A DNA stretch of 64,000 nucleotides from Rutpela maculata (GCA_936432065.2 OW386289.2:38085538-38149537); one strand, 5' to 3'. Shown: positions 11,541 to 22,093, counted from the stretch's first letter. The notes: a model not told the origin generated them from the letters alone. Translations and numbers: made by a program.

Positions 11541-12993
11541 ATGGCGTCTCCGATGTTAAAATATTTTTAAAAATATCTGTGTTTATTTCCTTCCGAACGG
11601 TGTATTACATGTCACAATAACTGGTCAATTCCAAGAACTACAATGCAAAAAATGATAATTTTTGGGAAAGAGGATGTTTCCAATTTAAAACTTAAAAAAT
11701 AAAACAAAATTTACTAATCAAACATGTCTTTATTCATATTCAAAGTGTAACCCATTGTTCCTAATACAAGCCCGGGCTCTACGCCTAACTTCTGTTGTTG
11801 TGCGTAGTATCATTTCCTCTTTCATTTTTTCGGAGGTTTGTTCAATTTTTCTTATTAAATGTTCTCCTGTTTGAATTTCTTTCGTGCAAATTAATTCTTT
11901 GGCCCGTCCCCGGCGAAGAAATCAAGTGATGTTAAGTCTGGGGATCTGGCAGGCAATGGAAATGGACCACTTCTGCCGATCCATCTATCGGGGAAAATAT
12001 CGTCCAAATACTGTGTTATTATTAGACGGAAGTGGGATGGACGTCCGCCCTTCTGCAATTGGCACCCCATTAAGCAATCCATTTTTGTAAAAAATTCAGG
12101 TAATTGTTCCCGTTCAATCTTTCGGATAAAAAATGTGGCCCGATTAGATTTTTTCCAATGACACCTGTCCACACATTAACAGAATATTTGTGCTGGAAGA
12201 ACACTAGTCTTTTCCAATGGGTATTTTCATCTTTATTTGCCACTTTATGGAAGTTTGTGATACCTTCGCTTGAGAAATTGGATTCGTCGGTCCATAAAAT
12301 ACTTCTCAGGAACCACCCGTCTTCGATGTCCAAAAGAAAACGACAAAACTGGATTCTACACACAGGATCGCCATTTCCAGGTCCTTGTACACCTGTGCCA
12401 TGGAAGGGATATTTTCCTTCACGGTGCATGGTACTCCAAATCTTCCATACCGACAATCCAAGATCAGCAACTGCTTTTCTGGTGCTCGTCGTGGGATCGT
12501 CTTCGAAAGCTTGCAGGATTAGCCTGTCTCCCGCTGGAGGGTGGCGGCCTGGATTAACCCCAGGTTCTCTTCATTGGACGTTGCCAGTCTCTTAAAGACG
12601 ACGATATGTGTTGTAAAATACTTTATTATTATTAGGCAATCTTCTATCACGAAATCTATCCTGCTTCTAATTCATTGCCATCCGCTCTGCCGTACATGTA
12701 AATAATGTCCGTGTATTTTTCATTAGTACAAACAAAAACAAAATTGTAAATGTGAGTTCGACATCACAGTCACAGCGGAATTGCAACTTGGCACGGTATC
12801 ATTACACGAAAGTCAATTAAAAATTAGTACAGGGAACACATCTCATCTCAACGACAGCTGTCACATGACTAAAGGGACCGGTTTTAAAGCCAAAGTCTTC
12901 GGAATTGACCAGTTAGCGTGACGTGATACGCCGTTCGGAAGGTAATACCACAGATATTTTGAAAAGAATTTTAACATCTGAGACAACTCCATT
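11541..12993 (-). mobile_element. Mariner-like element with about 90-bp TIRs
   Basis: The left TIR (11541-11632) and right TIR (12899-12993, inverted) share GATGTTAAAAT, ATATCTGTG, CCTTCCGAACGG and CTGGTCAATTCC in the same order with few mismatches. Between them lies a broken minus-strand transposase. The flanks are GTTAAA on the left and TTTTTTAATG on the right, so the target duplication is TA or TTAA but cannot be fixed because of an A/T run. It is inserted in a family A copy. Confidence 0.85.
11880..12600 (-). pseudogene. Mariner-like (DDE_3) transposase, inactivated
   Basis: Two overlapping minus-strand frames join into one protein. The first holds WTDESNFSSEG, the first catalytic Asp block of insect mariner-like transposases, followed by VWTGVIGKNLIGPHFL and NNYLNFLQKWI. 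The second holds WIGRSGPFPLPARSPDL and SLDFF, the block with the last catalytic Asp. The central catalytic motif, normally QDG(A/C)PxH, reads QKGGRPSHF, so the Asp is lost. The N-terminal helix-turn-helix region is degraded and a frameshift lies near 12100. It cannot be an active transposase. Confidence 0.85.
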
Positions 12994-13346
12994 TTTTTTA
13001 ATGATATTTCATCGAAAATGTAATTTGATATTTTACGAAAAAGTATTTTTTAACATTAAATGTGATTCATTACTTGTTTAGTCACTTTGGTTATTTATTG
13101 TGTAAATTCACAGAACAGATACACATTCTAGTATTTAAAAAACAATAAAAAGAACCAAGGTGTAATGTTCCACTGGTTTGTTATTAGGGTGAAAATGTGG
13201 AAAAATTGTTTTTTTTTAAATCACGAAAATCTTGAATATCTCAAAAACCGTAAAACTTTGTAATAAGGTATGTTTGGCTTAATGCAGTCCAAATGATCTC
13301 CCCTGTCATCTCTGTTAGGCTTTGCATCGACCTTCCAAACACACAT
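12994..13346 (+). repeat. Distal arm of the family A fold-back
   Basis: Inverted counterpart of 7245-7620. It follows the mariner-like insertion directly and completes the right arm of the fold-back. Beyond 13346 the similarity stops. Non-coding. Confidence 0.7.
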
Positions 13347-14328
13347 ATAGCACCAGCATTAAAAGCGGTTTCCTTTTAACCTCAGTCTTAAAAGTGAATT
13401 AATTACCTCAGTTATAGATAATTTCTTAGTATGCTTTGATTGAGAATTTCAAACGTGACCATACATTTTATAAATTTAATTATTTGAAAAAGTCAAAATC
13501 TTAAATATTCGTTTAATTTTTCACTTGTGTATAGTGTATGATATGCGCGTTGAAAGTGATTTTGTTTCTCCACGAAAGCATCCGGTCCCCATTCCTACCC
13601 AGTTCGAGTAAAGTCAAAAAACCCTACGTTAGTACGTACATCATTACAAATTTTGCTAATGGCGAGAATTCTTAAAATAGCCACATCTCAGAAATTATTC
13701 GGATTAGAGGATTGATATTCAATTTCTAGGCATGCTGAATAGTTTTACTCACTTTTAAGGGAATAAATTATGTTAATGAATATATTATAAAAACTAGAGG
13801 AAAATGTTAAATATGTCACACGTAGCAGGAAGAAAGTTTAGAGCAGTGACGAAAAGGACAGCATTAAATTATGCTACTACATCGGTTTATCTTTAACTTC
13901 TTGAGATAATAAGGAAAATTTAAAATAATCAGAAAGCCAAATCTACGCAGTTTTCGTCAACTTTCTGTCAGCAGTTAATGCGGTGAAAGTGATAATAAAA
14001 TCTTTTTTGACTTTGAGATTTCACTTCGTTTAGAAAGTCGGATCTGGTTGAAAGTTTCAAGCAAACAAACTTATACCGGATGTAGCTGAGAGAGGGCCCA
14101 CTCCTGTGGTCTTGTTATTTATGAACCAACTCGTAAACAAATTACTAAGAAGGATAATTATTTAGTGGTATTAGCAACTCCTCAGTAGAAATTCAGGATC
14201 AACTAATAATGCATATTGGGTCGGAAAAGAACTAATATTAACGTTTAGTAATTCTAGAATAACGTACTTAGTACGGGAACTAAGCACTAGGGATAGTTTT
14301 TAGGGCATGCTTTTTCTTAAAAGCAACA

Positions 14329-14331
<3 letters not shown>
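13347..14331. other. AT-rich DNA, nothing recognised
   Basis: No open frame of note, no TIR and no tandem structure was found. Confidence 0.4.

Positions 14332-14375
<44 letters not shown>
14332..14375. repeat. (TA)n microsatellite, left flank of the 362-bp array
   Basis: About 22 TA units end exactly where the first 362-bp unit begins. A second run (15171-15190) follows the last partial unit. The array therefore looks inserted into, or flanked by copies of, a TA tract. Confidence 0.9.
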
Positions 14376-14377
<2 letters not shown>

Positions 14378-14620
14378 TATAATTCAATGCAGGTCGGGGT
14401 ATTTGCCCGCTGAGTAGTTGTTTCCTTCAAATCCGATTTCATAAACAGTGAGTATAGCCCACTAAGGCTAGAGGTCGCCGCTCTTGGTACTTGCAAAATA
14501 GCAAGTCGCTATACGTCAGTGACATTTGTCCGACGTATAGTAGCATCTGACCATATGAGAGTTTACCTCTCACCGTCACTCCATTTGATTCAGTTTGTAT
14601 AAGACTAGCAAGTTGACCAC

Positions 14621-14713
14621 TATCATTTGTCTGTTCCATGACCTATGGCATACTGATGAGAACATAATAAGTTCGAAACCGGTCTATGTCTGGTTAGGAA
14701 CAGACAAATGATA
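14621..14713 (+). ncRNA. Type I hammerhead self-cleaving ribozyme, intact core
   Basis: The core is complete: CTGATGA (14653-14659), stem II GAAC/GTTC around loop ATAATAA (14660-14674), GAAA (14675-14678), a short stem III ACC/GGT, and cleavage triplet GTC (14682-14684) with the predicted cut between 14684 and 14685. Inner stem I pairs GGCATA with TATGTC. An internal loop of 9 and 6 nt follows, then a perfect 17-bp outer stem (14621-14637 with 14697-14713). All invariant core positions are present. RNA from the array would yield 362-nt monomers. The motif fits the known hammerhead consensus; activity is inferred. Confidence 0.9.
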
Positions 14714-14982
14714 GTTGGTTACTGATCACGATTTGAAGGTGTAATTCAATGCAGGTCGGGGTATTTGCCCGCTGAGTAGTTGTTTCCTTCAAATCCGATT
14801 TCATAAACAGTGAGTATAGCCCACTAAGGCTAGAGGTCGCCGCTCTTGGTACTTGCAAAATAGCAAGTCGCTATACGTCAGTGACATTTGTCCGACGTAT
14901 AGTAGCATCTGACCATATGAGAGTTTACCTCTCACCGTCACTCCATTTGATTCAGTTTGTATAAGACTAGCAAGTTGACCAC

Positions 14983-15075
14983 TATCATTTGTCTGTTCCA
15001 TGACCTATGGCATACTGATGAGAACATAATAAGTTCAAAACCGGTCTATGTCTGGTTAGGAACAGACAAATGATA
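14983..15075 (+). ncRNA. Hammerhead ribozyme copy 2 with G12 to A change
   Basis: Same fold as the copy 362 bp upstream (CTGATGA at 15015-15021, stem II, cleavage triplet, 17-bp outer stem). However, the segment after stem II reads AAAA instead of GAAA. The changed base is G12, the general base of the hammerhead reaction, so self-cleavage at 15046/15047 should be strongly reduced or lost. Confidence 0.85.
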
Positions 15076-15170
15076 GTTGGTTACTGATCACGATTTGAAG
15101 GTGTAATTCAATGCAGGTCGGGGTATTTGCCCGCTGAGTAGTTGTTTCCTTCAAATCCGATTTCATAAAC

Positions 15171-15190
15171 ATATATATATATATATATAT
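15171..15190. repeat. (AT)n run closing the 362-bp array
   Basis: Ten AT units start right after ATAAAC of the truncated third unit. See the matching tract at 14332-14375. Confidence 0.85.
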
Positions 15191-15394
15191 TATTAAACAA
15201 TTTCAAAGTTAGACATACAATCTGTAAAAAAAATATGAGAGGTTTGTTTTTTTCTAAGGAATGATAATAATTTGTCATAAGTTAAATTTTATGGGTTTGT
15301 TCAGCTATAGACTATTCACAATTATTTACATAATGTTAGAAATGGGATTTTAAAAATTCAGTGACCACTATGTGCCTCTTGGTGGTGGTTTATT

Positions 15395-15600
15395 TACAAA
15401 AATCAAGCATTTGTAACAAGTTATATAGGACAAACTAAACCAGGAGGTGTAACAAACATGGTTCTACTGAAGAAAAGTACATTCTAGAATCAGACCAATT
15501 TTTCAAAATAGAAGATCTCACTATATTATACAAGAAGAAAATAATCTCTAAATTGAATTTATTAGAATCGATACAAATATACAAATGAGAGAGATGTAGT
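15395..15600 (+). pseudogene. Possible Penelope-like GIY-YIG endonuclease remnant
   Basis: One frame reads CNKLY (from about 15413) and the next frame reads YIGQTK, as expected if two bases were lost inside a CxK.YIGQT endonuclease motif of Penelope-like elements. Further on NKHGSTEEKYILESDQFFK and KKKIISKLNLLESIQIYK resemble the C-terminal LLE.I part of such proteins. The remnant lies about 200 bp downstream of the hammerhead array and on the same strand. It is short and frameshifted; the family call rests on motifs only. Confidence 0.4.
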
Positions 15601-16440
15601 ACAATTGCTTAATGTTTAGTTGGAGCTTTATTAGAGCTCTCTTTTTAGTGTAATTGAAACATAATCTCATTAGCAAAACCTATGAACGATAAATGACTAT
15701 TATCCTAATTTAATATCATTCTTAAGAATTCTCACTATTCTAATTATTGCTTTAGTTTATCAGAGCGTTCAAATATAGTAATAAATTACCAGATAATAGA
15801 CAGAGTAAAATGTTTTTTCTTTGTATTTCATTAAAAATTATTATTTATTTTTGATCACTCGATATATTATGGTAATCACAAAAGCTGATAATGTGTTCAA
15901 TAGTTGGTATCTAGAAGTTGCTGATGAAAGAGTAGTGTAAAATTGAAAAATTTATCTAAAACAAAATTTGCAAATGATCGGCTTCGGCTGCTTGGCGTCA
16001 TCAGGTGCGCGCTCCACCTTGAGGATATAAAAGTTTCTTTTAAAGGTGCAAGAAGATGCAAAAGAAATAGATTTGTATATATTCATATATTTAAGGCATT
16101 TTTTATTAGTTATTGAAAGCCTTAACTCGCCTTATTTCTTTTTTATCATAATCGAATTTAGCTCTTGCGATAAAACTCCAATTATAAAACAGCCACAAGC
16201 AGTGAAGTTTATTTCACGATAACTAAAGTAACTAAAGTAAAGTAACTAAAAACAAATCTTCCTAGCAAATTTCACTTCAAAATTTATTTCATCCACAATC
16301 ACACTTCAATTGTCGGACTGAAGATTGTTTCTTAGATTGTTGTACAGTCCTCAATATTGAAGTAGCCATTTTAAATTATAGTATCAGATTCTTAACTAAA
16401 GGATGAAGCGCATTGTACCATTTTTATGTAATTTTTTTTG
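15601..16440. other. AT-rich DNA with one CG-rich block
   Basis: No gene recognised. The block 15977-16020 (CGGCTTCGGCTGCTTGGCG, then TCATCAGGTGCGCGCTCC) stands out from the AT background. On the minus strand it holds a CTGATGA word that was tested as a hammerhead and rejected. Confidence 0.4.
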
Positions 16441-16449
16441 GATAATTTT

Positions 16450-16800
16450 TTAAGGTTTCAGCCGCCATATTGAATCCACCACCTTGTTTTTGCAAATTCT
16501 AACGTCGAATTCGTAATCAACCAAAAACTTACAGATATTAATTTTAGTGTACGTATTGCATGTTACGAAATTTGGCCCGCTTTTTGAGATTTTACCCCAC
16601 TGTGCGTTGAATAAAATGATGAAAGTAAAGTGTACAAAAAATAAGCCGCCCTGAACTTTTTCGTTGTCGAATACTAAAAGCACTGGACTAGCTCTCAACG
16701 TTTCAAAAAAAATATTTAACTTTCCGCTTTCAAGACTTTGTAAGTATATTTTTAATACGTCAAACATAACAGTTTGTTGTTTATATATTTCCATAGCCAC
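16450..16800 (-). pseudogene. 116-residue open frame in a repeated sequence, unknown
   Basis: The minus-strand frame starts MAMEIYKQQTVMFDVLK. It resembles the minus-strand frame inside the element at 5215-5608 (MEIHTQQTVWFDILKSES). The shared stretch CAGTTTGTTGT...ATTTCCATAG appears in both, so this is part of a dispersed element. No known domain was recognised. It may be an old coding relic or a chance open stretch. Confidence 0.35.
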
Positions 16801-18955
16801 ATGAGATTAAATTATATCCATTTTATTTTTATTTACTTCATCTATGCGGGTCGGCAACCTAGTATGGAAAAAGTCGATTTTAAATGACACATGATATTAA
16901 ATTTAATATGGATCCAGGTGCGGTTTCTAAAGTTGTTCTTATAGGTTACAAGAACCTATTTATTCTAGACCTGTCCCACTGTTCTGGCGACATTATTATC
17001 AAGCCATTGTGCTGCAGTGCATTTGATAATAGGTTCTGTAAGTATGTTGTGCAAAAATAGGTAGAAATATTTCGACCTTTGCGGTTTTTTTCAATACACA
17101 TTTTTGAAATGTAATAAATCTATATTTGTCAAGCGAATATTTTCCATCGTTTAATCAGTATAAAACAAGACATTTGAATTTCATCGGCACTGAAATCAGT
17201 ATTATTAAATGCTCGTTCGCATTCTCCTTTCGGACATTTGAAAGTTTCGTATATTTACTTCGGCAGCTTTCATGAAATTACAGAGCCTTCTGTTAGCTGT
17301 ACGTGTTTGTTATGACTATTTTTTTTGCCTAGTCTTTTATTATTTCAATAGCATCTGCTTCAGACACAACTATGTCACTCGTAAATGAAAATGACACACA
17401 CACATACGCACATACACGTAATCATGCACGCACATATTATGTACATACTCACCGCAGTCTCAACTCAAAAACATTGTTCTCAATGGGGATGTGAAAGCAC
17501 CCCAACATCCACCCTCCGTAACTCGGTCAATTTTCATTTTATAGAGATCAAGAAAAAACCAAGTTGAAAATGTTTAACTCAACTATAAGGAAAATAAGAT
17601 ATTTATTTTCCGACATAATTTTTTTATGAAACGCATTTTTCACCCTTTACACACCCAAAAAACACCCTTCTGCCCCCTTGGAGTTAGGGACTGATCGGTT
17701 TCTCAATATTATGGGTAAAACCTACAAACCCCCAAATTTTCATTGATACCCTAATTTTTCTTTTTTTAAGGAATATTTTTTGCATTTTATCAGCATTAAC
17801 CAGCTGTACAAAAATCTATGGAATATTTTGATACAAATCATTTATTAACTGATTTTTTAAGTTTCCTTTTCTTTTCATTGCTGCATTTTTCCAACAAATA
17901 GAGGAAATAGAATATAGGAACTTTACTTCCCGGCCTAAAAATTATCCGGTAATGTGTGAAAGCTGGTAAAGAGTGTTTTTAATTACATAGTTTTAAATGC
18001 AAAATAAAAAATAGAAGATAGCCAGAGGATTGTTTATTTTTCTTTCAGCCTTCTAAAATAGTATTTATAATTATTTATAACTTACAAAAAGTCATGTTTA
18101 ATGCAAATATAAAATACTTGAAATGCAAATTTTCTAAATTGTAATTATACTTTGCAAATTCTTTAGAGCCGTAAATTTGTTCAAGGTATTCATATAATAT
18201 GGTTCATTAGAGACGTAAATTGAATTGTCATGAAAATAAATTCCCGTTGACGTTGTACAAAGCTTTCCAATTAGTAAAGAAGCACGAGTGAAATTATGAA
18301 CTTGAAAAATTCATGAGACCGAATAATGTTTCCTTAAATGGTTTTAGTTTTTTGATGAAGCATCACATGGGATTATTGTTATAATATTTTAAATTTTTTT
18401 AGGTCGTTAATATTTTCTCACTTTATCGCTAATTTAATTGAATTTAGCACAGATTTGTATTTTCTTAGTAACACTTTTTTTTTTTTCCAAAAAATAATTC
18501 ACGTCGTGATCTACTGTTTAAGTAATGACTGTAGGATTTCTTAAGGATATTAAGGCTCATGTGCAGTTGGAAAAACAACTTAGTATAAGTATTACGTCCT
18601 TTCCTGCCATTTTATACATTTTCTAAAAAGTTTCTCTTTTTTGGGATATTACATCCGGCAGAGATCGGCAATAGAATTAAGCAAACTCTCTTTACTTGAA
18701 ACACGATCAAACTCACTTGGTATTTGACACGCATCTTGAAAATTCCCTTAAATCTGTCAAGCGAAATAAAAGAGAAGGTAAAACAAGCTAAGAACGTACT
18801 CTTCGCCAATTTACTGAGCTTTTTATAAAATTGTTACACATTCTATAGGATACTCTTCGCAGTTTTCTTGTAAATGGTGTTAGTTTTTGGACATCTTAAA
18901 TTTTGTGATACCATCTTTGTTGTGAAAAAAATTATATGAAAAAAAAATGGAAAAA
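16801..18955. other. AT-rich DNA, nothing recognised
   Basis: Short open frames only (17385-17567 runs through a CA-rich tract). Fragments of the TACTCTTCGC motif used by family C occur near 18795 and 18850. Confidence 0.4.
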
Positions 18956-18960
18956 AAAAT

Positions 18961-19010
18961 ATCCAACCTGTGTGGGATTCGAACACACGATCTTTGGATT
19001 GCCTAAACAT
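18961..19010 (-). pseudogene. tRNA-like 3' half (T arm and acceptor strand only)
   Basis: Read on the minus strand, GTGTGTTCGAATCCCACAC forms a T arm with the canonical TTCGAAT loop and one mismatch in the stem, followed by an acceptor-like AGGTTGGAT. No matching 5' half, D arm or anticodon arm lies upstream. It is most likely the B-box part of a SINE or a truncated tRNA pseudogene. Confidence 0.5.
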
Positions 19011-19387
19011 CTTTATTTTGTTTATCTATGTTTGACATGTCATTTTATCGTATTATTATTTTATTTATTTCAGATTACAATCTGATTAACGCTACATTAC
19101 ATAAACGCGACTAAGCACGTCGAAGCGACGCAACGGCCAGATGTTATTGGCAAAAAACGACCTTCATAGCATGTGTTTTATTAGTTTTAGATGATCTTCT
19201 ACAAAAAGTTCAATCGTGTTTATTTTATTATGTCATAGACTTAAAACCATTCAAAAAATTAAATTTGTTTTGATAAGTGAAGGGAGTGTTGTAACGGCTT
19301 ATGTAGTGAAAAGTGTCCTAAAAAACCCTGCTTCAGGTGTCATATGATAAAAACAGTTCTGCAAGAGCAGATTTGGATGTAGATAGA
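19011..19387. other. Downstream of the jockey-like LINE; no gene
   Basis: Probably part of the 3' untranslated region of the minus-strand LINE at 19388-20945, judging by position. No polyadenylate tail or target duplication was fixed. Confidence 0.35.
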
Positions 19388-20945
19388 AGTTCAGAGGGGG
19401 GTCAAAGGGGTAGGGGGTTGAGAAGAATAGTGGTTTTTAAGGGATGTGTTTTTGTGAATATGTGTTTTGTAAGGTATTTGGTATTGCCAGTTTAGTCTAG
19501 GTAGGTCGTATATTGGAAGGTGTTCATAAAGAAATTTGTGTGTATGTATGACATTATCGTGCCTTCTGATATTAGTGATATTTTGTGTCAGTTGTGAATT
19601 TGAAATTTTTGAAGTGAAGAATTTTTGTGATGTCTCGGCGATGTGGTCTCGTATCATTTGCACCCCCGTTAGCCTATGCAGCTCGGCGATGGTAATATAC
19701 CTGGGAGAATTGGTTAACAGACGTAGCAACATATTTGGTTTTTTGCAAACGCAGGTGCTGCGCGTCAGAAATGAGGTTCCAGGACGCGCAGGCATACTTT
19801 AAAATTGGGCGAAAGATTACTTTATATAGACAGAGCTTATTTTCCATGGTAAGTGTGCTACGTCTGTCAACAAAAGGATACAGTTTACTGAGAGCTGCAA
19901 AGGCTTTGTTTAGGACCTTAGTTATATGAGGGACAAATGATAGTCGTGTGTCTAATGTAAGTCCCAGTAAGTTTAGAGATTTTCGTTCTGTTATGTCATT
20001 GTTGTTGAGTTTTAGTTTCGTAATAGTCTTGGTGTTTGTGAATTTTCCGTGGAAAGTTATGATCTCAGACTTGGTATGATTTATCATAACCTTCCACAGT
20101 TTGTAGCATTCGAGGAGTTTGATGGTATGGTAGCGTACTTTCTGTGTCGCAGTCTGTCCGTAGAAGCTATTGGCATAAATGGTTGTATCGTCGGCGTAAA
20201 GTAACAGGTTTGTGGTGGGATGAGTAGGGATATCGGAGATGTAAAGATTAAAGAGAATGGGGCAGAGGACGGACCCTTGAGGTACCCCCGCTGAAAGCCT
20301 ATATGACTAAATATTATTTACTCGGACCAATATTCGTCGGTCCCAAAGGCAATTTTTGAGGAGGGCAACCAAATACCCCGGTAGTCCACAAACATAGTGT
20401 AGCTTGTGGACCAGCCCGTTATGCCACACAGTATCGAAGGCGCGTTTAATATCCAAGAGCAACATAATAATGCACTGCTTCTTATTGTAAGAGTCAATTA
20501 TATCCTGCACCACTTTAACTAAGGACAGTGTGGTACTGTACCCCTCCCTGAAGCCAAACTGTTCCACCGGAATTAAGCGGTGTTTCGCTATTTTTTGCGT
20601 AGAAGCCGCAGCTACTTATCCCTTGGTGTTTAGTAAACAAATAGGTCGGTAGCTGCCAGGATCGTGCGGCGGCTTGTTTGGCTTCAGGATGGAGATCACT
20701 ATCCCCAGTTTCCATGCTGCGGGAAAGTATTGCAACCTAAGCACCAAGTTAAGGATGTAAGAAAATTGTACAAGACCTTTTTTGGGCAAGTTTTTTAAGA
20801 GTATATTGGGAATATTGTCCAGTCCAGGGGCCTTTAAGTTAGGAAGAGTTGATAATAGTTGTTTTACCTCTTTTGGGTTTGTATCTTGCACAATTTTCTG
20901 GATGGGATGGGATAGTGGATTGCAACGCAAAACTTCAGCCGCTAC
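19388..20945 (-). pseudogene. Jockey-type non-LTR retrotransposon, reverse transcriptase and C-terminus
   Basis: On the minus strand the blocks run in canonical order: LKAPGLDNIPN, SYRPICLLNTKG, EQFGFREGYSTT, LLLDIKRAFDTVWHNGL, VPQGSVLCPILFNLYI, the catalytic LLLYADDTTI (YADD at 20187-20198), a TKSEIITF thumb and LLGLTLDTRLSF. The C-terminal region (19391-19800) ends in SSQPPTPLTPL. Frame changes near 20600, 20300 and 19740 inactivate it. The endonuclease and ORF1 are missing, so it is 5' truncated like most LINE copies. The wording is typical of the jockey clade; CR1-like relatives are the alternative. Confidence 0.88.
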
Positions 20946-21463
20946 ACCATCATATATTGTTACAAAAATTGATTGTGTGTGATAATATATCTTTCGACAA
21001 TCAGATATATTTCTATGAATTATATATTAGTAAAATTCATAAACAAAAAAAAATATATTATGGAAATAACATTTCGCAAGATTTATATTTATGTACAGGC
21101 GACAAAAATTAAGAGAATATTTTTTTTAAAATTAAATAATTACTGATCGATTTTCTTTAAAAACAATAGGTTTTTCAGTTGATTCCTCTAACTAACACTA
21201 ACTTACTTTCCAAATTTCAATACAATCGGACTTTTCTTTCTTAAGTTACCGTGCTTACAAGAAACGTGACGGACGGACAGACGAATATTTTGAAAGTTGT
21301 TCAGAATTCGTTCACTAACACAATGATATGAAAATTTTTTCTCTACAAGCGATGTTTACAATATTAGAAATGTGCCGATCAAATACAATATACTCTTCAT
21401 TTTTGCGAAGAGTATAATAACACCCATTGAGTACTAAATAACCGACTCTACAAACATTACAAA
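20946..21463. repeat. Family C repeat (minus) and flanking AT-rich DNA
   Basis: On the minus strand 21180-21420 reads TACTCTTCGCAAAAATGAAG ... TCTGTCCGTCCGTCACG ... AAATTTGGAAAGTAAGTTAG. Related sequence lies at 34865-34985, and weaker versions near 43860-43990 and 18795-18860. This texture (a tract coding CPSVCP-like nonsense, then a GAAATTTGG block) is common in non-coding insect repeats. No protein is implied. Confidence 0.5.
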
Positions 21464-21767
21464 TAGAGATGGCAATTTTCCCAAAAATGGGTTTTTCCTG
21501 GGAGGGTTAAAATCCATTTTTGAACTTGCCGCCAATTTTAACCAAACTAACAGCAATGCCTTTCAGTATTTTTTAATTACTATTCATTAGCATTAGCATT
21601 ATTAGCACTATCAGGTATTTGGAGAAAATTCATACCTGCGCCAAATGATGAAATAACGAACTTTTGAGGACTAAGAATAAAAGTCATGTTAAAATTGGAG
21701 GCAAATTCAAAAATTGGTTTTTACCCTCCTAGGAAAAAACCTATTTTTGGGAGAATTGCCATGTCTA
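21464..21767. mobile_element. hAT-type MITE, 304 bp, TSD ATTACAAA
   Basis: Starts TAGAGATGGCAATTTTCCC and ends with the inverted GGGAGAATTGCCATGTCTA. The arms match over about 80 bp each, including the GGGTTTTTCCTGGGAGGG segment. It is flanked on both sides by the perfect 8-bp duplication ATTACAAA (21456-21463 and 21768-21775). An 8-bp duplication and a TAG(A/G)G-type terminus are hallmarks of the hAT superfamily. The 140-bp interior holds no gene. Confidence 0.92.
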
Positions 21768-22093
21768 ATTACAAATATTACACATTAAGACTGTCCTCTC
21801 TCATAGTAAAACAAAGGATAAGCGTATCTTTCATAAAAAGGTCTGTTACATGCACGCAAACTTGAAAGGAAACTAATAATAAGCTGGAGAACTGAAGCCT
21901 AATCCTCTTCGGTAAATTACGCAAGTGAGATTCAAAGTAGACAGGAAAAGAAAATATACAAAAATAATATTGAAATACCTGTATGCCTATCGACAAGGGG
22001 CTACTATCATTTATATATAATTTACCTGACACCGACGTATTTCTACTGGTCCGTCTGTTTGTCTCACAGGTTTCCTCGTAGAAAAGGTGAAGC

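Larger units (their letters stand above)
14376..15170 (+). repeat. Retrozyme-like tandem array, 362-bp unit, 2.2 copies
   Basis: Unit 1 is 14376-14737, unit 2 is 14738-15099 and a 71-bp partial unit is 15100-15170. By eye the two full units differ at only two positions: A/G near 14379 and the hammerhead core G12 (G in unit 1, A in unit 2). Each unit contains a complete type I hammerhead ribozyme fold on the plus strand. Small tandem repeats with type I hammerheads are known in animals as retrozymes and in the terminal repeats of Penelope-like elements. The 66-residue open frames on the minus strand (14439-14639, 14801-15001) are identical because the units are, and are not evidence of a gene. 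Confidence 0.88.

Noticed and set aside
14439..15001. Two identical 66-residue minus-strand open frames as a duplicated gene.
   Set aside because: Their identity follows from the 362-bp tandem repeat, and the hammerheads on the opposite strand explain the conservation better. No domain is visible.
15919..15945. CTGATGA followed by GAAAA near 15,920 (plus strand).
   Set aside because: The 15 nt between the boxes has no stem II and no cleavage triplet or stem I partner is present.
15985..16020. A CTGATGA word on the minus strand followed by GCCGAAGCC, resembling a hammerhead core.
   Set aside because: Stem II does not pair, the GAAA box reads GAAG, and the sequences before CTGATGA and after the putative cleavage site are not complementary, so stem I cannot form.
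18961..19010. A functional tRNA gene on the minus strand.
   Set aside because: Only the T arm and one acceptor strand exist; no D arm, anticodon arm or 5' acceptor strand is found upstream.
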